64,000 bases of DNA from Erythrobacter insulae (GCF_007004095.1 NZ_VHJK01000001.1:1058501-1122500); one strand, 5' to 3'; positions 43,124-52,470 are shown, numbered from the stretch's first letter. The notes: generated by a model from the letters alone, not told the origin. Made by a program: numbers and translations.

Positions 43124-44411
43124 GAATATCCTTTTGCTTGGATCGGGTGGGCGCGAACATGCGCTGGCGTGGAAGCTGGCGCAATCCCCAAGTGTCGAGC
43201 GTTTGCTGGCTGCCCCCGGAAATCCGGGAATCGAAGAATGTGCCGAGCTCATCGGGCTGAACGCCAGCGACCATGCCGCCTGTGTCCGGTTTTGCCAGGA
43301 GCACAGCATTGATCTGGTCGTCATCGGGCCAGAGGCACCTTTGGTGGACGGTTTGGGCGATAGCCTGCGTGCAGCCAACATTCCTGTGTTCGGGCCGGAT
43401 AAAGCCGCCGCCCAACTCGAAGGGTCAAAGGGATTTACCAAAGATCTGTGCCAGCGCGCCGGCATCCCGACCGGCGGCTATATCCGCACAACGTCGCTGG
43501 ATCAGGCTCGCGGAGCGCTGGACAAATTCGATGCGCCCTATGTTTTGAAAGCGGACGGATTGGCAGCGGGCAAAGGCGTGGTGATCGCGCCAAACCGCAC
43601 CGAGGCAGAGGCCGCGCTGGCCGATATGTTCGGCGGTCAATTCGGCGAGGCTGGCGCTGAAGTGGTGATCGAGGAGTTCCTTGATGGGGAAGAGGCCAGT
43701 TTCTTTGCAATCACCGATGGCACCCACATTGTTCCGTTTGGCACCGCGCAGGATCACAAACGCGTTGGCGAAGGCGATACCGGACCGAACACCGGCGGCA
43801 TGGGCGCCTATTCGCCCGCGCCGGTTCTGACGCCGGATTTGCAACAGCGCGCGATGGATGAAATTCTCCGCCCGACGGTTGATACGATGCGCGCCGAGGG
43901 CATGCCCTATTCCGGGGTTCTGTATCTGGGTCTGATGCTCACCGAAAGCGGCCCGCAATTGATCGAATACAATTGCCGTTTTGGCGACCCGGAATGTCAG
44001 GTGTTGATGATGCGGCTGCAAAGCGATCTTGCCGCGCTCATGCTCGCCTGTGCAAAGGGAGAACTGGAAAGCGCCGAGGCGAATTTTGCCGATGAAACCG
44101 CGCTAACGGTTGTGATGGCGGCAGAGGGTTATCCCGCCAGCGCCCAGAAAGGCGGCGCGATTGATCTGGGATCGGCCGAAACGGGCGGCGCGAAAGTCTT
44201 TCACGCCGGCACCGCGATCAAAGACGGGACCTTGATCGCAAACGGAGGCCGCGTGCTGAATGTCACCGCCACCGGTGCGAACGTTACCGAAGCACAAAAA
44301 GCAGCCTATAAAGCGGTCGATGCGATCCGCTTTGAAAGCGGGTTCTGCCGGAGGGACATCGGTCACAGGGAAATCGCGCGCGAGATGGAGCAAAAAGCCG
44401 CGCAAAATTGA
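43122..44411 (+). CDS. purD: Phosphoribosylamine-glycine ligase
   Basis: ATP-grasp enzyme that joins phosphoribosylamine and glycine in purine synthesis. The 429-residue protein shows [48 protein letters not shown] and [12 protein letters not shown], and the usual [11 protein letters not shown]. The ATG at 43122 follows GAGGGGG at suitable spacing. It begins head to head with xseA: the two start codons share CATG. The C-terminal tail is slightly divergent (EQKAAQN) but normal. Confidence 0.96.
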   Translation: MNILLLGSGGREHALAWKLAQSPSVERLLAAPGNPGIEECAELIGLNASDHAACVRFCQEHSIDLVVIGPEAPLVDGLGDSLRAANIPVFGPDKAAAQLEGSKGFTKDLCQRAGIPTGGYIRTTSLDQARGALDKFDAPYVLKADGLAAGKGVVIAPNRTEAEAALADMFGGQFGEAGAEVVIEEFLDGEEASFFAITDGTHIVPFGTAQDHKRVGEGDTGPNTGGMGAYSPAPVLTPDLQQRAMDEILRPTVDTMRAEGMPYSGVLYLGLMLTESGPQLIEYNCRFGDPECQVLMMRLQSDLAALMLACAKGELESAEANFADETALTVVMAAEGYPASAQKGGAIDLGSAETGGAKVFHAGTAIKDGTLIANGGRVLNVTATGANVTEAQKAAYKAVDAIRFESGFCRRDIGHREIAREMEQKAAQN

Positions 44412-44455
44412 TCCAGATCAAGGTTTAGCGGCCGAATTGGTGCTTAAAAGGGTGC

Positions 44456-44821
44456 ATGATGAACCCAACAATCGCTCGCTTTATCGCTTTAACCGGCTGC
44501 GTTTTCCTTGTGCCTGCATGTCAGACAGGAATGCGCCCGCAATTGCCCGCATCCGCGCAAACCCCGCCGTCGCTGATTGCAGGGGTATGCGGCGATTGCC
44601 ACGCGGTTGAGGAACCCTTTGAATCGCCCAATCCGAAAGCGCCTACCTTCGCCTCTATCGCCAATCGTGAAGGGTTAACGCGCGAAACGCTGGCGCCGTG
44701 GCTGCTGGATGCGCATAATTATCCCGAGCAGATGGATTTCGAACTCTCACCCGGCGAAGCAAAGCAGATCGCGGATTACATGCTGACCCTGCAGAGTGAG
44801 GATTACCGGCCCCAGCCCTAA
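44456..44821 (+). CDS. Lipoprotein c-type cytochrome
   Basis: A 121-residue exported haem protein. Signal with lipobox LVPAC; the haem motif GVCGDCHAVEEP lies near residue 44. A Met in the QMDFELSPGEAKQIADYMLTL segment may serve as the second ligand. Small monohaem lipoproteins of this kind pass electrons in the periplasm; its partners cannot be told. An alternative start one codon in (44459) exists. It lies 44 bases after purD. Confidence 0.8.
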   Translation: MMNPTIARFIALTGCVFLVPACQTGMRPQLPASAQTPPSLIAGVCGDCHAVEEPFESPNPKAPTFASIANREGLTRETLAPWLLDAHNYPEQMDFELSPGEAKQIADYMLTLQSEDYRPQP

Positions 44822-44960
44822 TTTTCCTACACCCACGCTCTGCGTTACACAGCAAGTGGTTCTTTCACATCGTCAGCACTCTGAACGCGGCCCATCATTG
44901 TTGGGCAAGTGTCACCCGAGGCCTACACTGGCAAGCATTTGATTTTGCGAAATTAAACCG

Positions 44961-45007
44961 TGTAGGCACCGCATGACACATCGCGGATTTGTCATGCGGT
45001 GCCTACA
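44961..45007. repeat. Perfect 18-bp inverted repeat between converging genes
   Basis: Arms 44961-44978 and 44990-45007 (GTAGGCACCGCATGACA and its complement, plus one T-A pair) pair perfectly around an 11-base spacer. It lies in the 190-base gap between the cytochrome gene and the adenosine kinase gene, 5 bases from the latter's stop. No T-run follows it on either strand, so a classic terminator is not clear; a palindromic repeat element or RNA-stabilising stem is an alternative. Confidence 0.85.
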
Positions 45008-45011
45008 ATCT

Positions 45012-46007
45012 TTACGACAATTTATCAGCCATAAGAGCCTGCATATCCGTTTCCGGGCGCGGGCCATAATGTGAGATCACTTCGGCCGCAGCGATTGCAC
45101 CGCGTTTCAGGCACACCTCAAGCGGTGCGTCTTTGACAAAGCCCGACAGGAAGCCTGCGGCAAACTGATCGCCTGCGCCGGTTGTGTCGATCACCTTGGC
45201 GATCGGTTCCGCCGCAACTTCAGCGCGCATGCCGTGGGCAATGGCGACCGCGCCCTTCTCACTGCGCGTGGCAACCAGAACCGGAACTTTGCCCGCGACC
45301 GATGCGAGGCCCGCTTCAAAATCATCTTCGCCGGTGAGCGTAGCGAGCTCGCTTTCATTGACGAACAGGATGTCGATCACGCCGTCTTCGATCATGCTGC
45401 GGAAATCATCGCCGTGGCGATCAATCACAAAGCTTTCGCTGGCGGTAAAGGCGACCTTGCGGCCCGCGCTTTTGGCGACATCAATGGCGCGGCGCATAGC
45501 GCGGCGGGGTTCTTCGGGATCCCACAGATAGCCTTCGAGATACAAAATGCTCGCGCTGGTAATCAGATCCTCGTCGAGAGCCGCCGCTGGCAGGAATTGC
45601 CCAGCACCCAGGAAAGTGTTCATCGTCCGCTCGCCATCGGGCGTCACCAGGATAAGCACACGGCCCGTCGCAGGTTCACCGCTACGTGCTAGCGTATCAA
45701 AGTCGATGCCGGTTGCCCGCATATCATGGCGGAACACTTTGCCCAGCTGGTCATCCGCGACCTGCCCGATAAAGGCACATTGCAAGCCAAGGGTAGAAAG
45801 CCCCGCAAGCGTATTGGCCGCCGATCCGCCCGACAGCTCGCGCGCAGGCGGCATTGCGGCGTACAATTCATCGGCGCGCGCTTCGTCAATCAAGGTCATG
45901 CCGCCGCGATTAAGCTGGAGCTCTTCGATCAGCTCCTCTTCACATGAGGCAATTACATCGACCACGGCATTACCGATGGCGATCACGTCATAGCGGGGGT
46001 CTGTCAC
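45012..46007 (-). CDS. Adenosine kinase-like PfkB-family kinase
   Basis: A 331-residue sugar-kinase-fold enzyme (adenosine kinase type). It starts at a GTG (VTDPRYDVIAIGNAVVDVIA) preceded by AGGA about 10 bases away; the longer frame to 46217 has no match. The substrate motif GGSAANTLAG, the catalytic VIDTTGAGDQFAAGFLSG and the adenosine-kinase-like ESFVIDRHGDDFR are visible. It should phosphorylate adenosine or a related nucleoside in the cytosol. The opposite flank is the EI24 gene, divergently arranged. Confidence 0.85.
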   Translation of the reverse strand: MTDPRYDVIAIGNAVVDVIASCEEELIEELQLNRGGMTLIDEARADELYAAMPPARELSGGSAANTLAGLSTLGLQCAFIGQVADDQLGKVFRHDMRATGIDFDTLARSGEPATGRVLILVTPDGERTMNTFLGAGQFLPAAALDEDLITSASILYLEGYLWDPEEPRRAMRRAIDVAKSAGRKVAFTASESFVIDRHGDDFRSMIEDGVIDILFVNESELATLTGEDDFEAGLASVAGKVPVLVATRSEKGAVAIAHGMRAEVAAEPIAKVIDTTGAGDQFAAGFLSGFVKDAPLEVCLKRGAIAAAEVISHYGPRPETDMQALMADKLS

Positions 46008-46141
46008 AAGAATTCGTCCTGATATTTTGCAAAGCGTTTGAAGGTGGCGCCCGCCTAGCGGGAACCGGTCAATACGCCAAGGGGTGGATGAACGGTAGAT
46101 TGGCATTTGACTTCGGACAGAGCCCGCATCATCGCTGAGGC

Positions 46142-46840
46142 ATGAACGCGGTGCTCTCATCCTTGTCCAAAGCCTTTGGCCAGCTGGGCGATCCGGCGAT
46201 CCTGCGCGTGGCGGCAAAAAGCATTGCGATTACGCTGCTGTTGTTCGTGGGCGCCGGTGTTGGATTGTATTTCGGGCTGGAATGGCTGTTCGCCCGGGCG
46301 GGCTGGGAAACGGGCGGCCTGGCGCAGGCTGCGGCTGCGGCAATTATCGCGGTCATCGCCTTTTGGTTTTTGTTTCGGATCGTAGCGCTCGCCGTTTTGC
46401 AGTTTTTCGCTGATAAAATCGTCGCCGCGGTCGAGGCCAAACACTATCCCGATCTGGCCGACAAGGCGAAGCCGCTGCCGCTGCCACAAGATATCGCCAA
46501 TTCGCTCAGAGGATTGGGCCGCGCATTGGGTTTCAATCTGCTGGCGCTGCCGCTGGCTGCGGTGCTGGTTTTCACAGCTTTTGGTCCTGCAATTGTTTTT
46601 CTGGCGGTCAATGCGGTGTTGTTGGGCCGCGAACTCACCGATATGGGCTGGCTCAGGCATACCGATGGCAAACCCCTGCCCACCCCCGTGCCCAGCGGGC
46701 AACGATTGATGCTTGGCGGCGCGATTGCGGCGATGATGCTCGTGCCGTTTCTCAATTTGATTGCTCCTGTGATAGGGGCAGCGGCTGGCACGCATCTGGC
46801 CCATGATGCGATGCGCCGATTGGAGACATACGATGCGTAA
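46142..46840 (+). CDS. EI24-domain membrane protein
   Basis: A 232-residue inner-membrane protein of the EI24/CysZ-like group with about four hydrophobic helices (residues 23-48, 64-90, 132-160, 198-222). The IVAAVEAKHYPDLADKAKPL linker and the FNLLALPLAAVLVFTAFGPA helix are typical. In other bacteria the family includes sulfate uptake proteins, but in sphingomonads the role is unknown. The stop overlaps the next gene by eight bases. Confidence 0.8.
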   Translation: MNAVLSSLSKAFGQLGDPAILRVAAKSIAITLLLFVGAGVGLYFGLEWLFARAGWETGGLAQAAAAAIIAVIAFWFLFRIVALAVLQFFADKIVAAVEAKHYPDLADKAKPLPLPQDIANSLRGLGRALGFNLLALPLAAVLVFTAFGPAIVFLAVNAVLLGRELTDMGWLRHTDGKPLPTPVPSGQRLMLGGAIAAMMLVPFLNLIAPVIGAAAGTHLAHDAMRRLETYDA

Positions 46841-47240
46841 GGCAGTGTTGCTGGCTATGATCATGCTGTTGCCTGCCTGCGCAGGGGGATCGGCCGCAAC
46901 GTACACATCTTCGGGCAGCTCTGCTGGTGTTGGCTCCAAAGCCGCGCCGCAAAGTTCGGGTTTTCGCGCGCCATCAATTCAGCGTGAGGCGGGCCTCGAA
47001 GGGATCACTGGGGTCCGCGCGTCGGCGCTGCTCGACCGGCTTGGCGAGCCGCGGATCGACCTGACCGAGGGGGACTCCCGGAAACTGCAATTCGCAGGCG
47101 AGACCTGCGTCCTCGATATATACCTTTACCCCCTCAATGCTGGCGCAGAGCCCATTTCAACCCATATCGAGGCCCGTCTGCGCGAAGGCGGTGGACCTGT
47201 GAACAGAAGCCAGTGCCTTGCCGAGGTTGCGCAGCGGTAA
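46833..47240 (+). CDS. Small lipoprotein of unknown function
   Basis: A 135-residue lipoprotein with lipobox MLLPAC (Cys16). The ATG at 46833 is chosen since the signal starts there and it lies within the last codons of the EI24 gene. The mature part holds REAGLEGITGVRASALLDRL and two Cys residues (GETCVLDIYLYP and NRSQCLAEV) that may form a disulfide. No family was recognised. Coupling to the EI24 gene suggests a shared function. Confidence 0.7.
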   Translation: MRKAVLLAMIMLLPACAGGSAATYTSSGSSAGVGSKAAPQSSGFRAPSIQREAGLEGITGVRASALLDRLGEPRIDLTEGDSRKLQFAGETCVLDIYLYPLNAGAEPISTHIEARLREGGGPVNRSQCLAEVAQR

Positions 47241-47304
47241 CCCCGTCTTAAGCACATTCGCGGTATAGCGCCGCGTGATTGTTTAAAGAGGTTTTACGCA
47301 GGCT

Positions 47305-48264
47305 ATGACCACACATTTTACCGAGCTCGCCCACCGCGCCGCAGCCGATGGCGTGGTATCGCCCGAAGAATTGCTGGGCCTGCGCCGTCAGGGATGGGGT
47401 GATGGCATCATCACCCGCGAGGAGGCCGAGGCGCTGTTTGCGATCAACAATGTTCTTTCCGATCGCGACCCGGCATGGTGCGATTTCTTTGTCGAGGCGA
47501 TCGGGGAATATGTCCTCAACGCCGCGCAGCCGCGCCTGCAATGCAGCCCCGAAGAGGCAGAGTGGCTGATTGCACAGGTCGATCATGACGGTGTGGTAGA
47601 AAGCATGGTCGAACTGGAAACGCTCGTTCGGATCGTCGAACGCGCTGAAAATGTGCCGGACGCACTCAAGAATTATGTGCTGGGTCAGATCGAAAATGAA
47701 GTTTTGACGGGGACCGGCCCCACCCGCTGCGGCGGGGAGCTGTCTTCGGTACATATCAGCGAAGCCGAGGTTAAAATCCTGCGCCGCGTGATTTTCTCAA
47801 GCGGCGGGTATGGTCCGGCGGCGGTAAGCAGGTTCGATGCAGAGCTGCTATTGCGGTTAAAAAATGCCACGTTGGCCAATGATAATGATCCAAGTTGGGG
47901 TGATCTGTTCGTCGATGGGATTACCAATCATCTGCGCGGATTTTCGCTCGACAACGCCCAGCTTAGCCATGAACGCAAATTGGAATTGATCCGCACAATC
48001 GAAGACAATTCCGCCAACATCGGGCGCTTTTTCTCGCAAATGGCAAAAAGCGATGCGAGCCTGCCAACCCGCATCCGTTGGTTGGCCGAACACCTTGCTG
48101 GAACAGATGGGCCGCAAAACGACTATTCCGGCGATGCCGATGCCGGTCATGCGGTCACCGCAGCGGAAAAAGACTGGCTTGATGTCGCGCTGGACGATGA
48201 TGGCCAGATCGACGCGCTCGAAAAGCGTTTGCTCCGGCGGCTGGCCGACGACGAACTGATCTGA
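47305..48264 (+). CDS. Protein of unknown function with an internal duplication
   Basis: A 319-residue cytosolic protein with no signal. Its two halves look like a duplication: EAEALFAINNVLSDRDPAWC with DFFVEAIGEYVLN in the first half, and DAELLLRLKNATLANDNDPS with WGDLFVDGITNHLRGF in the second. Both continue with an L/I-rich helical segment (residues about 60-130 and 200-280). A third shorter unit (VTAAEKDWLDVALDDDGQID) resembles the start of the repeat. Acidic and helical throughout. I do not recognise the family; EF-hand-like calcium binding is possible from the D-rich loops but unproven. Confidence 0.65.
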   Translation: MTTHFTELAHRAAADGVVSPEELLGLRRQGWGDGIITREEAEALFAINNVLSDRDPAWCDFFVEAIGEYVLNAAQPRLQCSPEEAEWLIAQVDHDGVVESMVELETLVRIVERAENVPDALKNYVLGQIENEVLTGTGPTRCGGELSSVHISEAEVKILRRVIFSSGGYGPAAVSRFDAELLLRLKNATLANDNDPSWGDLFVDGITNHLRGFSLDNAQLSHERKLELIRTIEDNSANIGRFFSQMAKSDASLPTRIRWLAEHLAGTDGPQNDYSGDADAGHAVTAAEKDWLDVALDDDGQIDALEKRLLRRLADDELI

Positions 48265-48305
48265 AGGCGATTTAGCGCTCTATCCCGGCGATCATCGCGC
48301 CGGGA

Positions 48306-48665
48306 TCAAACCATAAAGCTTTCGCCGCAACCGCATGCGCCTTTGGCGTTGGGGTTTTCAAAGGTAAAACCGGCGGTGAAATCGTCTTCAACCCAGTCCA
48401 TGATCGACCCGACAAGATACAGGACGCTCGCACCGTCAATGTAGAAAGTGCCGCCGGGGGTTTCGATTTTCTCGTCGAATTTTGCCTCTTCGGTGACGTA
48501 ATCGACCGAATAGGCAAGACCCGAACATCCGCGCCGCGGAGTGGATAGCTTTACACCGATCGCGTCGTCCGGGGCTTGACCCATCAAATGCGCGATGCGT
48601 TCTTCCGCACCTTTGGTAAGCGTGACTGCTGCCGGCAATTTGCGCGTTTTCACATCAGCCATCAC
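48306..48665 (-). CDS. sufA: Iron-sulfur insertion protein (SufA/ErpA type)
   Basis: An A-type Fe-S carrier of 119 residues, last gene of the SUF operon. The three cluster-binding cysteines are in STPRRGCSGLAYSVDYV and the C-terminal KGACGCGESF. It passes clusters to target enzymes. It overlaps the DUF59 gene by four bases (ATGA). SufA is named for its place in the operon; ErpA is the alternative. Confidence 0.92.
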   Translation of the reverse strand: MMADVKTRKLPAAVTLTKGAEERIAHLMGQAPDDAIGVKLSTPRRGCSGLAYSVDYVTEEAKFDEKIETPGGTFYIDGASVLYLVGSIMDWVEDDFTAGFTFENPNAKGACGCGESFMV

Positions 48666-49156
48666 AGCATCCCCAGCTCGAGGCGCGCTTCATCAGACAT
48701 CTTTTCCGGGCTCCATGGCGGATCCCAGACCAGATTGACCTCGGCATCGCGGATACCGGGGACAGACGAAGCCCGCAGCTCCACTTCGCCCGGCATGGTT
48801 TCGGCAACCGGGCAATGCGGCGTGGTTAAAGTCATGGTGACGGTCGCATCGGCCTGATCATCAACCTCAACCCCGTAGATCAGACCAAGATCATAGATGT
48901 TTACCGGAATTTCAGGATCGAAAATTTCCTTGAGCGCTTCGACAACGGCGGCCTGCAAATCGCTGCCTGCGCCGCCCACAGCGCCTTCTGCCGGTTGCTG
49001 GTTCACAAATCCATCGAGGTAATCGCGTTTGCGCGGCTGCGCAGAAACATCGGGATCAACCGCATCAGACACACGGGCCCGCGGCGGCTTTTCTACCTGT
49101 TGTTCGTTCGGCGCAGGTGCGGCGACGAATTCTTTTTCGTCCTGAGGCTTGTTCAT
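48662..49156 (-). CDS. sufT: SUF-associated DUF59 (MIP18-type) protein, SufT-like
   Basis: A 164-residue Fe-S assembly factor. A variable N-terminal region (about residues 1-65) precedes a DUF59 domain: ALKEIFDPEIPVNIYDLGLIYGVEV, with TMTLTTPHCPVAETMPGEVE and VWDPPWSPEKMSDEARLELG. SufT-type proteins help maturation of Fe-S targets. It lies between sufS and sufA, overlapping both by four bases. The N-terminal region is low complexity. The symbol is by operon position and domain. Confidence 0.85.
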   Translation of the reverse strand: MNKPQDEKEFVAAPAPNEQQVEKPPRARVSDAVDPDVSAQPRKRDYLDGFVNQQPAEGAVGGAGSDLQAAVVEALKEIFDPEIPVNIYDLGLIYGVEVDDQADATVTMTLTTPHCPVAETMPGEVELRASSVPGIRDAEVNLVWDPPWSPEKMSDEARLELGML

Positions 49157-50394
49157 GAGCCTGTCCCTTTTCCAAAAATTCGGCGTGTGCGGGCAATCCC
49201 TTCCAGCAACGCGTCGATGTCGTCATGAGTTGAGTAGAGGCCAAAGCTGGCCCGCGCGGTCGCCGGAACTTCAAGATAATCCATCAAAGGCTGCGCGCAA
49301 TGGTGACCGGCACGGATCGCGACATTGCCCTCGTCAAGGATCGTGCCGAGATCGTGCGGGTGAATATCGTCGATCGCGAAACTGACAATGCCCGCGCTGT
49401 TGGCGGGGCCGAACAGCGTCACATCGTTCATCGCGCCAAGTTCCCGGCGCAAGCGGGCGACCAATTCGGCTTCGGATGCGTGCACCCGGTCAATTCCCAC
49501 AGCGCTGACATAATCGGCGGCTGCGGCAAACGCGATGGCTTCGGTAATGGCCGGTGTGCCCGCTTCAAACCGCTGTGGCGCCGGAGCGTAGGTGGTCTTT
49601 TCAAAGGTCACCCGGTCGATCATCGCCCCGCCGCCTTCCCATGGCTGCATCGCATCGAGGATTTCGCTACGCGCCCATAATGCGCCGATCCCGGTGGGGC
49701 CATAAAGCTTATGCGCGCTGAACACGTAAAAATCGCAATCCAGCACCGCCATGTCCACCGCCATATGCGGAGCCGACTGACAGCCATCGAGCAGGATTTT
49801 TGCGCCGACTTTATGCGCAAGCCGCGCCGCGCGCGGGGCATCCAGCACGCTGCCAAGCACGTTGGAAACGTGGCACAGCGCGACCAGCTTGTGCCGATCG
49901 GTCAGCATCGCTTCTGCCGCGTCCAGATCAATGCAATGATCATCGGTTAACGGGCACACGTCGATTTGCGCACCTGTGGCCTCTGCGATCATCTGCCACG
50001 GGACAATGTTGGAATGATGTTCAAGCTGGGAAAGCAGAATTCGATCACCGGGTGCCAAGTTTGCCTTGCCCCAGCTGTTGGCCACCAGATTGATGGCCTC
50101 GGTTGCGCCGCGCGTGAACACGATCTCTTCCTCGTTCCCGCCAAGGAACGTCGCAATCGTCCGGCGTGCAGCCTCGTAGGCGGACGTCATTTCGGCTGAG
50201 CGCGAATACACACCGCGGTGCACAGTCGCGTAATCCGGTCCCAAAGCGCGCGCCATCGCGTCAATCACCGCGCGCGGTTTCTGCGCGGTCGCGCCGGTGT
50301 CGAGATAATGCCACGGCGCTCCGTCACGGGTCACCATCCCCGGAAAGTCGCTGCGGAGGTCCGGCAGAGCGTTTATGGCTGCTGGCGCGTTCAA
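49153..50394 (-). CDS. sufS: Cysteine desulfurase SufS
   Basis: PLP enzyme that takes sulfur from cysteine for Fe-S cluster building. The 413-residue protein has the PLP lysine near residue 228 in FSAHKLYGPTG and the persulfide-forming Cys near 366 in RAGHHCAQPLMD. Other family segments are DTGATAQKPRAVIDAM and TRGATEAINLVANSWG. It is followed by a DUF59 gene and preceded by sufD, both with four-base overlap. Confidence 0.95.
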   Translation of the reverse strand: MNAPAAINALPDLRSDFPGMVTRDGAPWHYLDTGATAQKPRAVIDAMARALGPDYATVHRGVYSRSAEMTSAYEAARRTIATFLGGNEEEIVFTRGATEAINLVANSWGKANLAPGDRILLSQLEHHSNIVPWQMIAEATGAQIDVCPLTDDHCIDLDAAEAMLTDRHKLVALCHVSNVLGSVLDAPRAARLAHKVGAKILLDGCQSAPHMAVDMAVLDCDFYVFSAHKLYGPTGIGALWARSEILDAMQPWEGGGAMIDRVTFEKTTYAPAPQRFEAGTPAITEAIAFAAAADYVSAVGIDRVHASEAELVARLRRELGAMNDVTLFGPANSAGIVSFAIDDIHPHDLGTILDEGNVAIRAGHHCAQPLMDYLEVPATARASFGLYSTHDDIDALLEGIARTRRIFGKGTGS

Positions 50395-51152
50395 AGGGTC
50401 ACCCGTTCAAGCGCGGTCAGCGCCGCGCCCAAAAGCGTCTCGCGCTCGGCTTCGTCTTCGAGTTCGACAAACGCATCGCCGATAAACGCCTGAACCAGCA
50501 AACGCTGGGCCTGCGCGGGAGAAAGCCCGCGCGATGCCATGTAATACCGCGCCGCTTCATCCAGCTGGCCGACCGTTGCACCGTGGGCGCATTTGACATC
50601 GTCAGCAAAAATTTCGAGCTGCGGCACGGCATTGGCGCTGGCACCCGCTTCGAGCAGCAAGCCTTTGAAATCCTGTGCAGCGTCGGTTTTTTGGGCACCG
50701 CGCGCGACTTTGATTTCGCCCATGAAATTTCCGGTGCCGGTGCCCCAATGGACACTACGCACGGTCTGGTTACTGGTTGCGTTCGGCTGTGCGTGGATCG
50801 TGGTGGTCACAAATTCGCGCACCGCATCGCCGCCGCCGATTGTCACGCCGCCAAATTCAAAATGCGCACCTGTTCCCAGTGTGACTTCCACTTCGACCCG
50901 AGTGAAATCGCCGCCTATATTGGTCGCAAACAATTCTGCGCGCGCGCCAGCGCCAAGGACAATGCGAAACCGGTGCAATTCGGGGCTGTCAGATCCGACG
51001 ACCATGGTGTGGTGCCACGTATCGCCATCGGCAACATTGATTTCGTCCCACGCATCAAGCGCCCCTGCGCCCAGCCGCTGAACTGCATCGATATCGGCAT
51101 AGCGCCAGGCTTCATCGCGCCGCGTTGGTAAGGTTGCGTTCTGCGTCATCAC
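50391..51152 (-). CDS. sufD: SUF scaffold subunit SufD
   Basis: A 253-residue partner of SufB and SufC in the cluster-building scaffold. It shows the beta-helix pattern of SufD with FEFGGVTIGGGDAVREFVTT, VHWGTGTGNFMGEIKVARGA and CAHGATVGQLDEAARYYMASRG near the end, where the last conserved His is found. Shorter than E. coli SufD, as is common in alphaproteobacteria. It overlaps sufC and sufS by four bases. Confidence 0.92.
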   Translation of the reverse strand: MMTQNATLPTRRDEAWRYADIDAVQRLGAGALDAWDEINVADGDTWHHTMVVGSDSPELHRFRIVLGAGARAELFATNIGGDFTRVEVEVTLGTGAHFEFGGVTIGGGDAVREFVTTTIHAQPNATSNQTVRSVHWGTGTGNFMGEIKVARGAQKTDAAQDFKGLLLEAGASANAVPQLEIFADDVKCAHGATVGQLDEAARYYMASRGLSPAQAQRLLVQAFIGDAFVELEDEAERETLLGAALTALERVTL

Positions 51153-51916
51153 GCGGCCGCTTCTGCCATTACGGCGTCATAGCCTTCAGCTTCGAGGCGC
51201 AGCGCCAGTTCCGGTCCGCCGGTTTGCACGATCCGGCCATCGGCCAAAACGCTGACCCGATCCGGCTTCACCACATCAAGCAAGCGTTGATAGTGGGTGA
51301 TCAGCAGCACGGCTTTATCGGGCGCACGCATGATCGAGTTGATCCCTTCACCCACAATCCGCAAAGCATCGATATCGAGCCCGCTATCGGTTTCATCGAG
51401 GACGGCAAAGGCGGGGTCAAGGATACCCATCTGGACCATTTCGGCGCGCTTCTTCTCACCGCCGGAAAAACCCACATTCACCTGCCGTTTGAGCATTTCC
51501 ATGTCCATCTTCAGCAGTCCTGCCTTTGCTTTGGCAAGTTTCAGGAATTCGCCGCCCGAAAGTGGCTCTTCCCCGCGATATTTGCGCTGTGAATTGAGCG
51601 CTTCGCGAAGGAATTGAACATTCGATACGCCGGGAATTTCAACCGGATATTGAAAGCCGAGAAACAGACCGGTGGCCGCGCGTTCATGCGGATCAAGGCC
51701 GAACAGATCCTGACCCTTGAACGTCACCGACCCGCCGGTCACTTCGTAACCGGGCTTTCCGCCCAGCACATTGGCGAGCGTGGATTTTCCCGCGCCATTC
51801 GGGCCCATAATCGCGTGGACTTGTCCCGCAGGCACTTCCAGCGAAAGGCCTTTGAGGATGGCTTTCTTGCCTTGGGCGCCGTCAACTTCGGCGTGGAGGT
51901 TTTCAATTTTCAACAT
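51149..51916 (-). CDS. sufC: SUF ATPase SufC
   Basis: ABC-type ATPase of the scaffold, 255 residues. Walker A is GPNGAGKSTLANVLGG, the signature is NVGFSGGEKKRAEMVQM, and Walker B is FAVLDETDSGLDIDALRI. The typical SufC segment FLGFQYPVEIPGVSN is present. It lies 41 bases after the DUF559 gene and overlaps sufD by four bases. Confidence 0.95.
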   Translation of the reverse strand: MLKIENLHAEVDGAQGKKAILKGLSLEVPAGQVHAIMGPNGAGKSTLANVLGGKPGYEVTGGSVTFKGQDLFGLDPHERAATGLFLGFQYPVEIPGVSNVQFLREALNSQRKYRGEEPLSGGEFLKLAKAKAGLLKMDMEMLKRQVNVGFSGGEKKRAEMVQMGILDPAFAVLDETDSGLDIDALRIVGEGINSIMRAPDKAVLLITHYQRLLDVVKPDRVSVLADGRIVQTGGPELALRLEAEGYDAVMAEAAA

Positions 51917-51957
51917 GCGAACAATCTCATCAAATTCTGTTGGTTTGGCGTCGCTGC

Positions 51958-52470
51958 TTAATCGCGGCGGCTGTAATAATCTTGCTTCGGATTCGCCTCG
52001 CGGTGCGCGCGGGCGGCATCGCGCTTGTCGCCGATACGGGCGCGCATACCGTGCGTGATCCGCTCCAGCACTTTGTCCATATCATCAAGGATATCCGAGG
52101 CACGGATGCGCATCACCTTGATGCCGACCGCCTCAAGGCTTTTGTCGCGGCGCGTGGCGAGCGTTTCGTTGTCGTCATCTTCAAAAATGTCGATGGCCAT
52201 GCCGAGGCTGTGGCAATTGAAATCGACAATCGCACTGCCAACCACGGCAAAACGTTTGAACGTGTGGCGGCCCAGATCAGCGGTCGCGAACCGCGCAGCC
52301 AGCGCCTTGTGCGCAGGCGTAGCAAACCGCTTCATTTCGCGGGCGCGGTCATGCAGCTCGTCGAGCCGCTTGTCCGAAATCTTCCAACCGCGACCCTTTT
52401 TGTTGAGGTTCTCGGTGACGTCGCCTTGTTCGGAGGCAGGCTTGAGGGCGAGCTTCTTGCGGTCGGTCAC
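51958..52470 (-). CDS. DUF559 (nuclease-fold) protein inside the SUF operon
   Basis: A 170-residue protein with the restriction-endonuclease-like DUF559 fold: a basic N-terminal region ending [20 protein letters not shown], then [29 protein letters not shown], in which VDF and IDIF hold the acidic positions, and [16 protein letters not shown]. It sits between sufB (overlap of four bases) and sufC. Function unknown; the typical active-site Lys after the second acid is not clearly seen. The location suggests that it travels with the SUF genes rather than being a random insertion. Confidence 0.75.
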   Translation of the reverse strand: MTDRKKLALKPASEQGDVTENLNKKGRGWKISDKRLDELHDRAREMKRFATPAHKALAARFATADLGRHTFKRFAVVGSAIVDFNCHSLGMAIDIFEDDDNETLATRRDKSLEAVGIKVMRIRASDILDDMDKVLERITHGMRARIGDKRDAARAHREANPKQDYYSRRD

